DNA from: Arion vulgaris
Taxonomy: Eukaryota; Mollusca; Gastropoda; Stylommatophora; Arionidae
Direction of reading: 5' to 3'
Length of the DNA: 64,000 nucleotides
NCBI GenBank assembly: GCA_020796225.1
Contig: CM036762.1
Location: forward strand, 13,194,414-13,258,413
The notes beneath the pieces were generated by a model. It saw only the letters and a program-made list of their open reading frames with translations, had not been told where the DNA came from and searched no databases. Shown in pieces: positions 34,946-47,414 of the stretch. How positions within the stretch are numbered: position 1 is the first letter of the stretch; every line of letters starts with the position of its first letter. The position numbers and the translations under genes were made by a program.

Positions 34946-35279
34946 AAAAGTGAAATAAAAAAAAAGTAATGTTTAAGATGAAACACTGGAAAAGGGTTGG
35001 GCTTTTCATATCTTTGTACGACCCTAAATGGTGGCGAGAAATATAAATCACGCAGGGAGGCACTTTTGCCAGAATAAACCAGTATGGAAATCCCAAAAAC
35101 TAAAAAAGGACCAAAGCTTAAACTTATAAAAACATTGTTTTTGCCCTTTTGCCCCTTTGGGTCGGAGTGTTGGGGGATGACCAAAAAGGGTACTGAGGCT
35201 GTATTTCCCCCTTGTCTTCGGAATCTTGGGGAAACTTTTTGGGCCCGTAAAAATATCCAATAACCCTTCCCAAGCCAAA
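34946..35279. other. Spacer, no gene
   Basis: Overlapping long open frames on the minus strand (Phe/Pro/Ser-rich) have no motif. The plus strand leads into the LINE fragment that follows. Confidence 0.35.
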
Positions 35280-35525
35280 AACAAAAATGAATGAATACCA
35301 AAAGAAGATGGGAAAAAGCCGGGGATTTTGAGAATAGGGCAAAAAAATCCTGCAGGGTAGCCCTCCCTTTGGGCACCAGAGGGAAAGAAAAGAAAAGGGA
35401 ACCACGGACAACATGGGGCCATGATGGAAGGAATGGGCACCATCTCGACGGGGGCCTGGCTGAAGGTTGCCGGGGCAGGGGCATGGAAAATCCCTTTTTG
35501 AAACCCCCTTTTACTACTGACGGGA
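35280..35525 (+). pseudogene. LINE reverse-transcriptase C-terminal tail (noisy)
   Basis: Across frames the plus strand reads YQKKMGKSRG, VALPLGTRGK, KKREPRTTW and GWAPSR-like/GLAEGCRGRG remnants. These match the pattern RRWRWxGHVLR / VALxWTPEGKRKRGRPxTTWRR / amphipathic end of widespread LINE tails. It ends just before a TA microsatellite and repeat E. Confidence 0.45.
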
Positions 35526-35622
35526 TTTTGTAAGAATATATTATATAAAATATATATATATTAATATATATATATATATTTTTTTCTTTACAGACGGGCA
35601 ACTGGCAAGTGTTTTCGGGCAA
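35526..35622 (+). repeat. Repeat E, copy 1: (TA)n plus conserved block
   Basis: A TA-rich run (35,538-35,580) is followed by TTTACAGACGGGCAACTGGC and AAGTGTTTTCG. The same (TA)n plus CTTTACAGGCGGTCAATTGG and CAAGTGTTTT occurs at 61,630-61,690, and inverted at 60,945-61,000. Confidence 0.65.
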
Positions 35623-36535
35623 CTTTGAGTTTTTCCCTTTTTTTTTTGTCGTTCACTCTCCCAACCTTCTCAAAGACTCTTTGGGCCCTTTTCCCAATTT
35701 TGGTTTTCCCAAATCTTTATCAGCTAGATTTTCCCTTTTGGGACCTTAAAAAAAAGTTTTTTATTGGGGCTTTAAAATCTTTATATCTGACAGTGGGCTG
35801 CCCGGGCCTCTTCCTCGAAATTCCAAAAAAAACATTTGTTTATTTTGCAAGTTTTATTCTTCTCTGTCCCAACCACTTGTCCTTTTTGCTAAGATTCAAA
35901 TTTTTAAAAATTTTTCAAGTTCAAACATCATTATGTTGTTTTTAATGACTGCAAAGATCAATTTTTTTGGGAAAAACTATTTTTTTCCTCCTTTTTTCAA
36001 TCGTTCGTTTCATTGTTTTCCATTCATAATTTTTGCCCCGGATATATTATATATTATATTTTTTTTTTAGTTTTTTTTTCTACTATAGTGTCTATTGAGC
36101 GTCCTTTTGTCACAATACACTTTTGTTCGTGTTCCCTCGAATACTTTTTTGGATGGGGAAAATTTAATTTTTTTTAATTTTTTTTCGGCCTCTTGTTCTT
36201 ACAGTTTCTTTTAGGATCTTGCTCTTGATTTTCAACCGTCGAGGTTTTTTTAATTGATTAATTTAAAGAAAAAAGGTTTTTCATTTTTATCCCTTTAAAA
36301 TTGAACCCATCTCGTTCCAAATCAGATATCAAGAGACAAAAAATTTGGGATGGGGCGGCCAGAATTTCAAAGTGGTGACATCCCAACGAAGACGGAAAAG
36401 TTAGACTAACAGATGTTTAACCCCCAATGAAAAATTTTCCACTTCATTGTTAATGACTTCTCAATATATTAAAAAAAATGCTCATTGGGAAATGTGGCGA
36501 GGGTAAAATAAATTTTTCGTCCGAAGGGCTAGTTC
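35623..36535. other. T-rich sequence, no gene
   Basis: Open frames are Phe/Leu-rich composition artefacts. No family recognised. Confidence 0.4.
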
Positions 36536-36785
36536 GTTCCTGATAAGTGATCCTTTTATTTTCTCAAAAATCCCTGATCTCAATGTTTGAAATCGAGTTC
36601 CTAGTCATATCGGAGACGGGCGACAAAAAATAGGCCCTTTAATCGGCAAATAAAAAAAAATCTTGACAGTTAAAAAGAAAAAAGAAGGGTGCAAATTCAT
36701 TAAAAATTGAAAAAAAATTTCTACAATATTTCCACCCTCTTCAAAAAGACATCAATCCCTTTCTTTGGCTTCGGGTTTGTGCACG
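36536..36785 (+). repeat. SINE family A, copy 3 (noisy)
   Basis: Contains CCCTGATCTCAATG, GAAATCGAGTTCC, CTAGTCATATCGGAGAC and GTTTGTGCACG in the same order as in the copy at 61,915 (CCCTAATCTCAGTG, GAGATCGAGTCTC, CTAGTCATATCGGAGAC, GTTTGTGCATTG). The 3' end is lost. Confidence 0.75.
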
Positions 36786-37339
36786 CTTTTAAAACTTCTT
36801 AAAGAAAAGATAGAAGAACATATTAATCAATAAAGGGATTATATGTCTTTCAATCAAATTGCAATTGTTTGAAATCCTTGATGACGTTAACAACAACTTT
36901 TTGAACTTCTGCAACATTTTGAAAAAGAAGATAAGAAGAAAAAAAGAAAAAGAAGAATACATTTTTTGTAATAATACATGACACATGTAGGTTTTTTTTT
37001 TAAATTTTCATATATTTGACCTTTTGGGCTGGTGTCCAACTCTGTCATCTGGACACAAAAATTTTGATCCTGACAAAGCAGTGTAACAGTTTTTAAACTT
37101 TTTATAGCCCGGGGGATAACTATTGTTAATTATAAATTTCAGATTGTTAAAAGACGATCTCAGAACATGGGAAAGGGGAAAAAAGGGAAAAAAGCCACTT
37201 TGGGTGGCAAAGCAACGAGTAAGGAAATATCGCCCCAAAATGTGACATTACTCAACAAGAAGGGGCCCCCAAAACTCCCCCTCACCTGTTCAGTAAACCC
37301 TCACCATCAAATGCATCAGGGAATGGTTTTTTTTCATTA
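36786..37339. other. Spacer, no gene
   Basis: A GAAGAAGAAAAAGAA-type purine run near 36,930. Nothing else recognised. Confidence 0.35.
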
Positions 37340-37485
37340 CTGTGTCAGTGTTGAATTTAAAAAACATCGACCCCGGCTCGAAACCAGAAAAGCCGGAAGG
37401 GAAAATTGCCGGTGATGTTGATCCATCACCCATCGTGTGCCACGGTCAATTAAAAAAAGGGCCCTTTATTTATTTCCCCTGGTAA
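37340..37485 (+). repeat. SINE family D, 3' body (noisy)
   Basis: GCCGGTGATGTTGATCCATC, ACCCATCGTGTGCCACGG and GGGCCCTTTATT follow the order of the clean copy at 11,500-11,580. Confidence 0.75.
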
Positions 37486-37494
37486 AAACGGCTT

Positions 37495-37665
37495 TTTTTG
37501 GGATTGCGAAGCGTAAGCGTTCGCTAATCGACTCGGGCACAGAGGGTTTGGGTTCAATCCCCCTCCTTCCCACGTGAGAACAATTTGGCCTTCAGACCTC
37601 CTGCATATAGGGACTAGATATGTGAAGTTAGAGACATTCCCAAAAACGAAAAAAACCAAATCTTT
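37495..37665 (+). repeat. SINE family J with tRNA-like head
   Basis: GCGAAGCGTAAGCGTTCGC (box A-like, 37,506-37,524) and GGTTTGGGTTCAATCC (box B, 37,545-37,560) form a tRNA-like head. Next come CTTCAGACCTCCTG and a tail GAGACATTCCCAAAAACG. It begins directly behind the SINE D fragment. Confidence 0.6.
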
Positions 37666-39119
37666 TTATTTATTTTCCGGTGTTTAAAATAAAGTAGCCA
37701 TCAAAGAGTCAACGGTTAAAAAGCTTTTTGGGTGGTGTGAATTATAGGGGAAGGGGATGAACAAAAGTGACAAAATGAAGGGTATTAAAACCGGGTATTT
37801 ATTTAAAAAGTAAACAGATAAAATAAAAAATTTCATGGCAATTTTTTATTTGTCAATGGGGATGCTTTATCTTGAAAATTAAAATGTGCTAGAACAGTTT
37901 AAATTTAGTTTATGCGAAATAGGTAAAAACCCCCCCTTCTTCAATGAGATGTCGCATGACGTTGCCAGAGGGAAATGCCGTGAATTAAAAAATCAGACTA
38001 AAAGTTCAGCCCAAAACAAAATTTGATCTTCCCAAAACAAGCATAGATCCCCCCAAAGTTGTCTAACATCAAAACTGTGGAAACATTGCAGTTTGGCAGT
38101 GATTGATTATTTGTCCTTTTGAAAGGTTTGAACACATTTAATTTTAATATTTGAATTTTACCCAAAAAATTTCTGTTCTGGATGTAAAAAAACCAAATCT
38201 CTAACTGTACAAGCCCTCTTGGACTCTAAAACCTCTGCGGGCCCCCTTTTCAGAAAAAACAAAATTTAATAACATCCCCCGCTTCCAGTGGTGCGTTTTT
38301 TATGTTATTTAGGGTTTTTGCGATGACGTCATGGCCCTTGGGCATTCCTCATGTTTCCGCTGCAGCAGCCATCCTAAAAACCATTTGCTCACCTCCCCGA
38401 GAAGTTGTTATATTCTTTTTCCCCTACCACGAAGACAATTTTTTTGGTGTCCAACTTACCCAATTTCGAACTGCCAGTGTCTGAGACGCCGTCTTTTTTT
38501 GGTCGGGCCCCTTTTCCCAGATGTATCCCATTACCCCAGTGTTCAGATTTTAAAAATTTTTATATCTATATAACACACTATTATTTTATCCATTATTTTA
38601 AAATTTTTGCAACATAATTTGTGTTAACGGACATAAACAAAAGAAATCGACAGCCCAAATTCAGCATTTGATAAATGACGAGAATGCTATAAAAAAAATT
38701 AAAGAAGATGGGATTTATTTGAAAAAAAAAGAACTAACAACCTTGGAAAGAAAAATAAAAAAAAATCATGTTTTAAAAAGCCTTTTTTTTAAAAACAATT
38801 GGGTTTGGAAAAAAGAAAATTGAAAACTGCGGACAATCAGTTATCCTTTGGGGAAAGCAAATGTTACAGAAATACTAAAAGGGCGGAAAGAGCAAATTTT
38901 CATCCCAACACGTATTTTTTCCAGCTGCTGGGGCGTATATAACTTTTTTCCCCCTTCTTTTTAAAAACCTTTAAAACGTCTGTTATTCCTCTTTCTAAAG
39001 ACGTTTAAATATTACATTGCTACTGTACGCTATGGGACATTCATGTTTTGACCTAGAAACAAAAAATATATTTTGTTCCTCCAGAAAAAAGTTAGGAAAA
39101 GGTTTGGGGGCATTAAAGT
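37666..39119. other. 1.45 kb without recognisable gene
   Basis: Open frames at 38,302-38,617 overlap in three frames and show no family motif. Confidence 0.4.
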
Positions 39120-39348
39120 ATAAAAAAGGAAAATGAATATTTTGACATATCAAACGAAAGGGGGCCCGGGGAAAATATTTTTTAGGGAAGGTCCAAAGAA
39201 GAGAGGAAGACCGAAGACTATGGTTAAAATGTCCCCGGGGCCTGGAATGACGGCCCACGGGTCAACCATAAACAGAAGTTCTTCAGGACTCTGTCGGGGA
39301 AAGAAGTTCGGGGAAGGGGCACGCTACTTGATGATGATGATATTTCCG
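39120..39348 (+). pseudogene. LINE 3' end with (ATG)n tail (noisy)
   Basis: The plus strand reads KKRGRPKTMV, then across frameshifts GMTAHGS, SSSGLCRGKKFGE and a TTGATGATGATGATA end. KRGRPKxxW followed by a trinucleotide tail is a typical LINE terminus. The pyrimidine-rich satellite begins at the end of this tail. Confidence 0.6.
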
Positions 39349-39349
39349 G

Positions 39350-42300
39350 GTCTATTCATCATCGACCTTTCATTGTTTTTTATTTCTCTTCTTTTGTTCT
39401 TTCTACTGTTGGATTTCTCTTCTTCATTGCTTTTGCTCATTGTTGCTGTTATTTCTCTACTACATTGTTACTTTTTTTCATTGTTGTGTTTTATCTCTTC
39501 TTCATTGTTACTTTTCCATTGTTGCTGTTATTTTCACAATTGTTCTTTGGCATTGTTTTTTATATCTCTTCTTCATTGTTACTTTTCTCATTGTTGTGTT
39601 TTTTTTACTTCATTGTTCTTTTTCATTGTTGCTGTTTTTCCTAAAGGAAATTTCCATTGTTCGTTATTTTTTTATTGTTACTTTTCTCTTTTTGCTGTTA
39701 TTTCTCTACTGTTCCTTGCTCATTTTGTTTTATTTTTCTTCATTTTCTTTTCTCATTTTTTTGTTATTTTCTTTTTCATTGTTACTTTTTTCATTTTTTT
39801 TTTTCTCTTATTATTATTTTTTTTATTTTGTTTATTTCTACTTCATTGTTACTTTGCTCATTTTCTGTTATTTTCTTTTTATTTTATTTTTTCTTTTTTA
39901 TTTTTTCTTCATTTACTTTTTTCATTGTTGTGTTATTTTTCACTTCATTTTCTTTGTCATTTTGGCAGATTTCCTTCCTTTATTTTTTCCCTTTTTCTTT
40001 ATTTTTTTTTCATTGTTACTTTTCATTGTTGTTTATTTTCTTCATTTTTACTTTGTTCTTTTTGCTTTATTTTTACTTATTTTTACTTTTTTCATTGTTA
40101 GTTTTTTCCTTTAGTTCTTTCCATTGTTCTGTTATTTCTTCTTTATTATTACTTTGTTCATTGTTGTGTTTTTCTCATTATTTTTTTTGCTATTGTTACT
40201 GTTATTTTCTACTTCATTGTTTTTGCTCATTTTGCTGTTTTCCATTATTTTTTCTTTTCTCATTGGGTTTTTTTCACCCTTATTACTTTTCATTGTTGGT
40301 TTTTCAGTTCATTGTTACTTTTTATTGTTGCTGTTATATTTTTTTATTTTTACTTTGCTCATTGTTGCTTTATTTTTCACTTATTGTTACTTTTCTCATT
40401 TTTTTATTTTTCTCTTCATTATTATTTGCTCATTTTGCTTTTTTTCTCTTAAATTTTTTTCTCTTTTTGTTTTTTCTTATTATTTTTTTGTCAGTTTGCT
40501 GTTCTCTATTTTTGTTACTTTGTTCATTGTTGCTGTTATATCCTTTTTCATTGTTACTTTTCATTTTGTTTTTTTCATTTATTGTTACTTTCTCGGTGTA
40601 TTTTTCCATTTTATTTTCATTGTTGCTTTTTTTCCCCTAACGTTACCTTGTCATTTTGGGTGTTTTTCTCCTTTTTTACTTTTCCATTTTGGGTTTATTT
40701 TTCAGTTAGTTCTTTGCTCATTTTTGTTTTTTACTTCTTTTTTACTTTCTTTTTTTCTTTTTTTTCTGTTCATTGTTCTTTTTCTCATTTTGCTTTTTTT
40801 CTCCTTCATTTTTCTTTTTTCATTTTGCTTTTTTTCTCTTCTTATTTTTTTGCTATTGTTGCTGTTATTTTTCTACTTCATTGTTATTTTTCTCATTGTT
40901 TCTGTTATTTTTACCTTGTTACTTTGTTCATTTTTCTGTTATTTCAGTTCATTGTTTCTTTTCTCATTGTTTTTTTATTTCCCCTCCATTGTTCTTTTCT
41001 TTGTTGCCGTTATTTCTCTACTTTATTTTTACTTTGCTCATTGTTGCTGTTTTTCTTACCATTGTTTCTTTTCATTATTTCGTTATTTCTCTACTACATT
41101 TTACTTTGTTCATTGTTGCTGTTATTTTTTTATTTTTCTTTTCTCATTGTTGCTTTATTTCTAGTTCATTTTACTTTTTTATTTTGCTTTTTTTTTACAT
41201 TTTCTTTGTTCATTTTGCTTTATTTTTACTACATTGCCTAAAATTTTTGTTATTTTTTTTTCATTGTTACTTTTCTCATTTTTTTTATTTCTCCCACTAC
41301 ATCGTTACCCCTTTCTCTTGGCTGTTATTTTTACTTAGTTACTTTGCTCATTTTTGCTGTTATTTTCTTTTTCATTGTTACTTTGTTCATTTTCTGTTAT
41401 TTCACTTTTAAATTTCTTTTTTCATTTTTGCTGTTATTTTCTCTTATTTTTACTTTGCTATTTTTCTGTTTTTTCCTTCTTCATTGTTACTTTTTTCATT
41501 TTGGTTTTTTTTCTCTTTTTCATTGTTACTTTTTTCATTGGGATTTTCTACTTATTGTTACTTTTTCATTTTTTGTTATTTTCTACTTTATGTTACTTTG
41601 CTCATTGTTCTGTTAATCTTCTTCATTTTCTTGCTCATTGTTCGTTATTTTTCAGTTCTTTTTCTTGCTCATTGTTGCTTTATTTCTTTTTCATTTTACT
41701 TTTTTCATTTTGCTGTTATTTCTCTTTTTCATTGTTACTTTGCTCATTTTGCTGTTATTTCTCACTTTATTGTTACTTTTTCTCATTGTTGCTTTATTTC
41801 TCTACTTCATTTTACTTTTTTTTATTGTTGCTGTTTTTTCTCTAGTTCATTGTTCTTTGTCATTTTGCTTTTTTTCCCCAAATTGTTACTTTTCTCATTT
41901 TTGCTGTTTTTCCTTTCTTCATTTTTCTTTGCTCATTGTTCTTTATTTTTACTTCATTTTACTTTCCATTTTTGTTTTATTTCCCTTTCATTGTTACTTT
42001 TTCATTGTTGCTGTTATTTTTTTCTTCAGTTACTTTTCTCATTGTTGCTGTTATTTCTCTAGTTCATTTTTTTTTTGTTCATTTTTTGTTTTTTTTACTA
42101 CATTGTTACTTTGTTCTTTTTTCTGTTTTTCTCTACTCATTGTTTTTCTCATTGTTGCTTTATTTTCTTCTTAGTTACTTGCTATTTTTTGCTGTTTTTT
42201 TCCATCATTTTACTTTGTTCATTTTTTTTTTCCTTTTTTCATTGTTCTTTTCCCTTGTTTTCTGTTTTTTTCAGTTCATTTTTACTTTTTTCATTGGCTG

Positions 42301-45300
42301 ATTTTTTTTTCACATTTTTATTTGTTCATTGTTGCTGTTATTTTTCTACATTGTTACTTTCTCATTGTTGCTGTTAATTTTTTTTCATTGTTATTTTCAT
42401 TGTTGCTTTATTTCCTTCATCTTTCCTTGCTCATTGTTGCTTTTTTCTCTACCATTGTTACTTTGCCATTGTTGTTATTTCTTTTTCCCTTGTTACTTTT
42501 TTCAGTTGCTTTTTTTTTTTATTATTATTTTTGTTCATTGTTGCTTTATTTCTCTACTTTATTGTTATTTTTTATTGGCTGTTATTTTCTTTTTCATTGT
42601 TACTTTGTTCTTTTCTTTATTTTTCTTTTTCATTTTTCTTGTTCATTATTGTTTATTTTTCCTTTTATTTTACTTTGCTCATTGTTCTTTTTTTCTCTTT
42701 TTCATTTTTCTTTTTCTCATTGTTCTTTATTTCTCATTTCAAATTTCTTTGTTATTGTTCTTTTTTTCTCTACTTATTTTTACTTTTTCTATTTTGCTGT
42801 TTTTTCCTTCATTGTTACTTTTTATTGTTCTTTTATTTCTCTATTCATTATTACTTTTTTCATTGTTGCTGTTATTTCTTACTTCATTGTTACTTTTCAT
42901 TGTTACATTTTTACCATTGTTCTTTTCTCATTTTGTTTTTTTTTATTCATTTTTTTGTTTGTTGCTTTTTTTCCCTTATTACTTTTTATTTTTTTTATTT
43001 CTCTTTTTGTTTTTGTTCAGTTCGATATCTCTTCTTTTTTTTTATTTTCATTGTTTTTTTATTTTTACTTCATTGTTACTTTTCATTTTTTTTTATTTCC
43101 CTTATTATTCTTTTCTCATTGTTTCTTTTCTCTTTTTCATTGTTATTTTTTCATTGTTGCTTTTTTTCTCTCTTTTGTTACTTTTCCTTTTTTGTTTTTT
43201 CTCTACTTCATTTTAAATTTCCATTTTCTTTTTTTCTCAGTTCATTGTTACGTTCATTGGCTGTTATATTTTTCTTCATTGTTACTTTGCTCATTGTTTT
43301 TGTTTTTTCTCTATTATTTTTACTTTTCTCATTTTGTGTTTTTACCATTGTTACTTTGTCATTGTTGCTGTTTTTTCTACTACATCGTTTCCCTTTCTCA
43401 TTGTTCTTTTTTTCTCTACTTCATTGTTACTTTGCTCATTGTTGCTGTTATTTTTTTTTATTTTTTTCCCCCTTGTTGGTTTTTCCAGTTCAGTTACGCC
43501 ATTTTGGTTTTTTTTTCTTCTTTATTTTTTTTGTTCATTTTGCTGTTTTTTCTCTTCATTGTTACTTTGTTTATTTTTTCTGTTATTTCCTTTTCATTGT
43601 TACTTTTCCTTTTGCTGTTATTTTTACTTCATTGTTACTTTTTTCATTGTTGCTGTTTTCTAGTTCATTTTTACTTTGCTCATGGGTTTTTTTTCTCTTC
43701 TTTTTACTTTTCATTGTTGCTATTTTTCTCCCACTTCATTGTTTTTTTCCCTTTTGCTTTATTTCTCTTATTGTTCTTTTCTCATTTTTATTTTTCACTA
43801 AATTTTTACTTTTTTTTTATTGGCTGTTATTTTCTTCTTCATTGTTATTTGCTCATTTTGCGTTATTTCTCAGTTCATTGTTACTTTGTTATTTTTGCGT
43901 TTTTTTCTACTACATTGATCTTTTTTCATTGTTCTTTATTTTTACTACTTTTTACTTTGCTCATTTTGTTTATTTTTACTTATTGTTACTTTGCTCATTG
44001 TTGCTGTTATTTCTCTTCTTCATTTTTACTTTGCTCATTGTTGCTGTTTTTCTCTATAAATTTTTACTTTTCTCATTGTTGCTGTTATTTTCTTTTTCAT
44101 TTTACTTTGCTCATTGTTTTTGTTTTTCTTACATTACTTTGTCATTGTTCTTTATTTCTCTTCCATTGTTACTTTTCTCATTTTGCTATTTTTTTACTTA
44201 TTTTTACTTTTCTCATTTTACGTTTTTTCTCTCTTATTTTTACCTCATTGTTGTTTTATTTCTCTATTTTGTTACTTTTCTCATTTTTTTATTTTTACTT
44301 TATTTTACTTCTATTGTTGCTGTTTTTTTACTTCATTTTCTTGTTCATTGACTTTATTTTTTTTCTTCTTCATTGTTCTTTTCTCATTTTTTTATTTCCT
44401 CTTATTGTTCTTTTTCATTTTGCTGTTATTTTTCTACTACATCGTTACCTTGCTCAGTTTTATTTCACTTCATTGTTACTTTTTCATTTTGCTGTTATTT
44501 TCAGTTCATTGTTTCCTTTCTCATTGTTGCTGTTTTTTTTCTATTATTGTTACTTTTTCATTTTTGCTTTATTTTTTTTTTATTTTTTGTTCATTGTTGT
44601 TTATTTCTCTTCTTCATTGTTTCTTTGCTTTTTTGTTATTTCTTCTTCATTTTTTGTTGCTGTTTTCTCCCTTATTTTCTTTTTTCATTGTTGCTGATTT
44701 CTCTAGTTCATTTTACTTTTTCCCTTGTTGCTGTTATTTCTTCTTCATTGATTGCTCATTGTTGCTTTATTTCTTCTTCATTGTTACTTTGTCATTTTGC
44801 TGTTATTTCTCTACTTTATTGTTATTTTATTTTTTTATTTCTACTACATTGTTACTTTGTTCATTGTTTTTTTATTTTCTTTTTCATTGTTACTTTTCTC
44901 ATTGTTTTTTTTCTCAACATTTTTCTTTTTTCATTGTTGCTGTTTTTTTCATACATTTTACTTTGTTCATTGTTTGTTATTTTTACACATTGTTCTTTTC
45001 TCATTTTTTCTTTTTTTCTTCATTTCGCTCATTGTTGCTGTTATTTCTCTCATTGTTCTTTTTTCAATTGTGTTATTTCTACTTTTTTCTTTTCTCATTG
45101 TTGCTTTATTTCTCTACACATCGTTACCTTGCTCATTGTTTTGTTATTTCTCATTTTTATTGTTATTTTTCATTTTTTTATTTTTAGTTCATTGTTCTTT
45201 CTATTTTTGCTTTTTTCTTTTTCATTTTCTTTTTTCATTTTTGTGTTATTTTCACGTCATTTTACTTTTCATTTTTGGGTTTATTTTTTTTCTTCAGTTA

Positions 45301-47404
45301 CTTTTCTCATTGGCTGTTATTTCTTTTCTTCATTTTACTTTCTATTTTGGGTTTTTTTCTACTCATTTTTTGCTCATTTTTGTATTTCTTATTCATTGTT
45401 ACTTTCCATTGTTCTGTTATTTCTCTACTACATTGTTCTTTTCATTGTTCTATTTTCTAAACCCTGTTCCTTTATTTTGTTTTTTTTCATTTTTCTTGCT
45501 CATTTTCGTTTTTTCTACTTCATTGTTACTTTGTTCTTTTTCGTTTTTTTCTTATTTTACTTTTCTCATTTTGGTTTTTTTCTCTACTTATTTTTACTTT
45601 TCTCATTGTTGTTTTTTTTACCTTTTTTTATTTGCTCATTTTACTTTATTTCTCACTTCATTTTCTTTTTATTGTTTTTTATTTTCATTTATTGTTCTTT
45701 TCTCTTTTTGCTGTTTTTCTCTACTTCATTGTTACTTTTTTGTTTTTATTTTTTTTCTTCATTGTTACTTTTATATTTTTTTTATTTCTCTATCATTGTT
45801 ACTTCTCATTTTTTTATTTTCTTCTTCATTGTTACTTTGCTCATTGTTGCATTTTTTTCATTTTTACTTTTTTCCTTTTTTTTTTCCCCTTTTTTTGTTC
45901 TTTTCTCATTGTTACTGTTTTTTTCTTCTTCATTGTTCTTTTCATTTTGGGTTTTTTTTCCCACTTCATTGTTACTTTTTCTCATTTTATTTATTTCTTA
46001 CTTTATTGTTCTTTTCTCATTGTTGCTTTTTTTCTTTTACTTTATTGTTACTGCTCATTGTTGCTGTTTTTTCTTTCTTCTTTTTTTTCTCATTTTGCTT
46101 TATTTTTTTTCACCATTTTATTTCTCATTGTTGCGTTTTTATCTACTTTTTGTTTCTTTTTTCATTTTGTGTTATTCTCCACTTATGTTCTTTTCTATTG
46201 TTGTTTTTTTTTTCTTATTGTTACTTTTCATTGTTGCTGTTATTTCTCTCTTCATTGTTACTTTGCTCATTGTTGCTTTATTTCTCTACCATTATTACTT
46301 TTCTCATTGTTTTTATTTTTATTCATTTTTTTTCATTTTACTTTATTTTCATACATTGTTCTTTTCTTTTCATTTTTCCTTTTTATTGTTCTTTCTCATT
46401 TTTTTTATTTCATTCATTTTAATTTCAATTTTTTTATTTTTCTCTTTATTTTTCTTTCTATTTTCTTTTTCTTCTTCATTTTCTTTGCTATTTTCGTTTT
46501 TTTAGTTCATTGTTACTTTGTTCATTGTTTTTATTTTTTTACTACATTTTACTTTTTTATTTGTATTTTTTCTTCATTTTACTTTGTTTTTTGTGTTTTT
46601 TTTCTTCTTTTTTACTTTTTCCCCTTGTTTTCTTTATTTTCTAGTTCATTGTTACTTTTTTCATTTTTGCTTTATTTACTACATTTTCTTTCTCATTGTT
46701 GCTGTTATTCTCCTTCATTTTTCTTTGCTATTTTCCATTTCTCTAGTTCATTGTTACTTTGTTCATTGTTGCTGTTATTTCTCTACTTTATTGTTACTTT
46801 GCTATTTTTTTATTTTCTATACATTGTTTTTCTCATTTTTGCTGTTTTCTACTTATTTTTAATTTTCATTGTTCTTTTTTCTCTACTACATTGTTACTTT
46901 GTCATTGTTGCTGTTATTTTCCCACCCTTGCTTTGTTCCCTTTTTTTTTCTACACATTGTTATTTGCTCATTGTTGTTTTTTTTTGGTTTTTAATTTGCT
47001 CATTTTGCTGTTATTTTCAGTTATTGTTTCTTTTATTTTCTTTTTTCTCTAGTTCATTTTTCCCCCGTCCTTTTGTTTTTTCTCTACTTTATTGTTAATT
47101 TGCCCCATTGTTTTTATTTTTCTACCATTTTTTTTGCTCATTGTTGTGTTTTTTCTTTTTCATTGTTACTTTGCTCATTGTTGCTTTTTTTTCACCACAT
47201 TGTTACTTTTATTTTCTTATTTTCTTCTTCATTGTTACTTTTTCATTTTTATTTTTTCTCTTTTTCATTTTACTTTGTATTGTTGTTTATTTTTTTCATT
47301 TTTACTTTTATTTTGCTGTTTTTTTCTCTTTAAATTTTTCTTTGCCATTTTGCTGTTATTTCTCTATACATTTTACTTTGCTCATTTTGCTTATTTTCAG
47401 TTCA
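39350..47404 (+). repeat. Pyrimidine-rich satellite, ~40-bp unit, left block (~8.1 kb)
   Basis: The unit is close to TTCATTGTTACTTTGCTC, ATTGTTGCTGTTATTTCTC, TAC. It repeats with indels to the LINE insertion at 47,415, roughly 210 copies. Sub-variants end in CTCTAGTTC, CTACTACATT, CTTCTTCATT or TTTTTCATT. Because the unit contains no TAA, TAG or TGA in any frame and its length is not a multiple of three, all three plus frames stay open for hundreds of codons (Phe/Leu/Ser/Cys-rich). These are not genes. Minus-strand reading is stop-rich. Confidence 0.97.
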
Positions 47405-47414
47405 TTTTACTTTT
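47405..47414. repeat. Left target-site duplication candidate
   Basis: TTTTACTTTT here is repeated at 50,188-50,197, on the other side of the LINE. It lies within the satellite unit, whose phase continues across the insertion. Confidence 0.55.

Noticed and set aside
34903..35622. 239-codon minus-strand open frame
   Set aside because: It runs through a TA microsatellite and opposite a LINE tail on the plus strand; composition is artefact-like.
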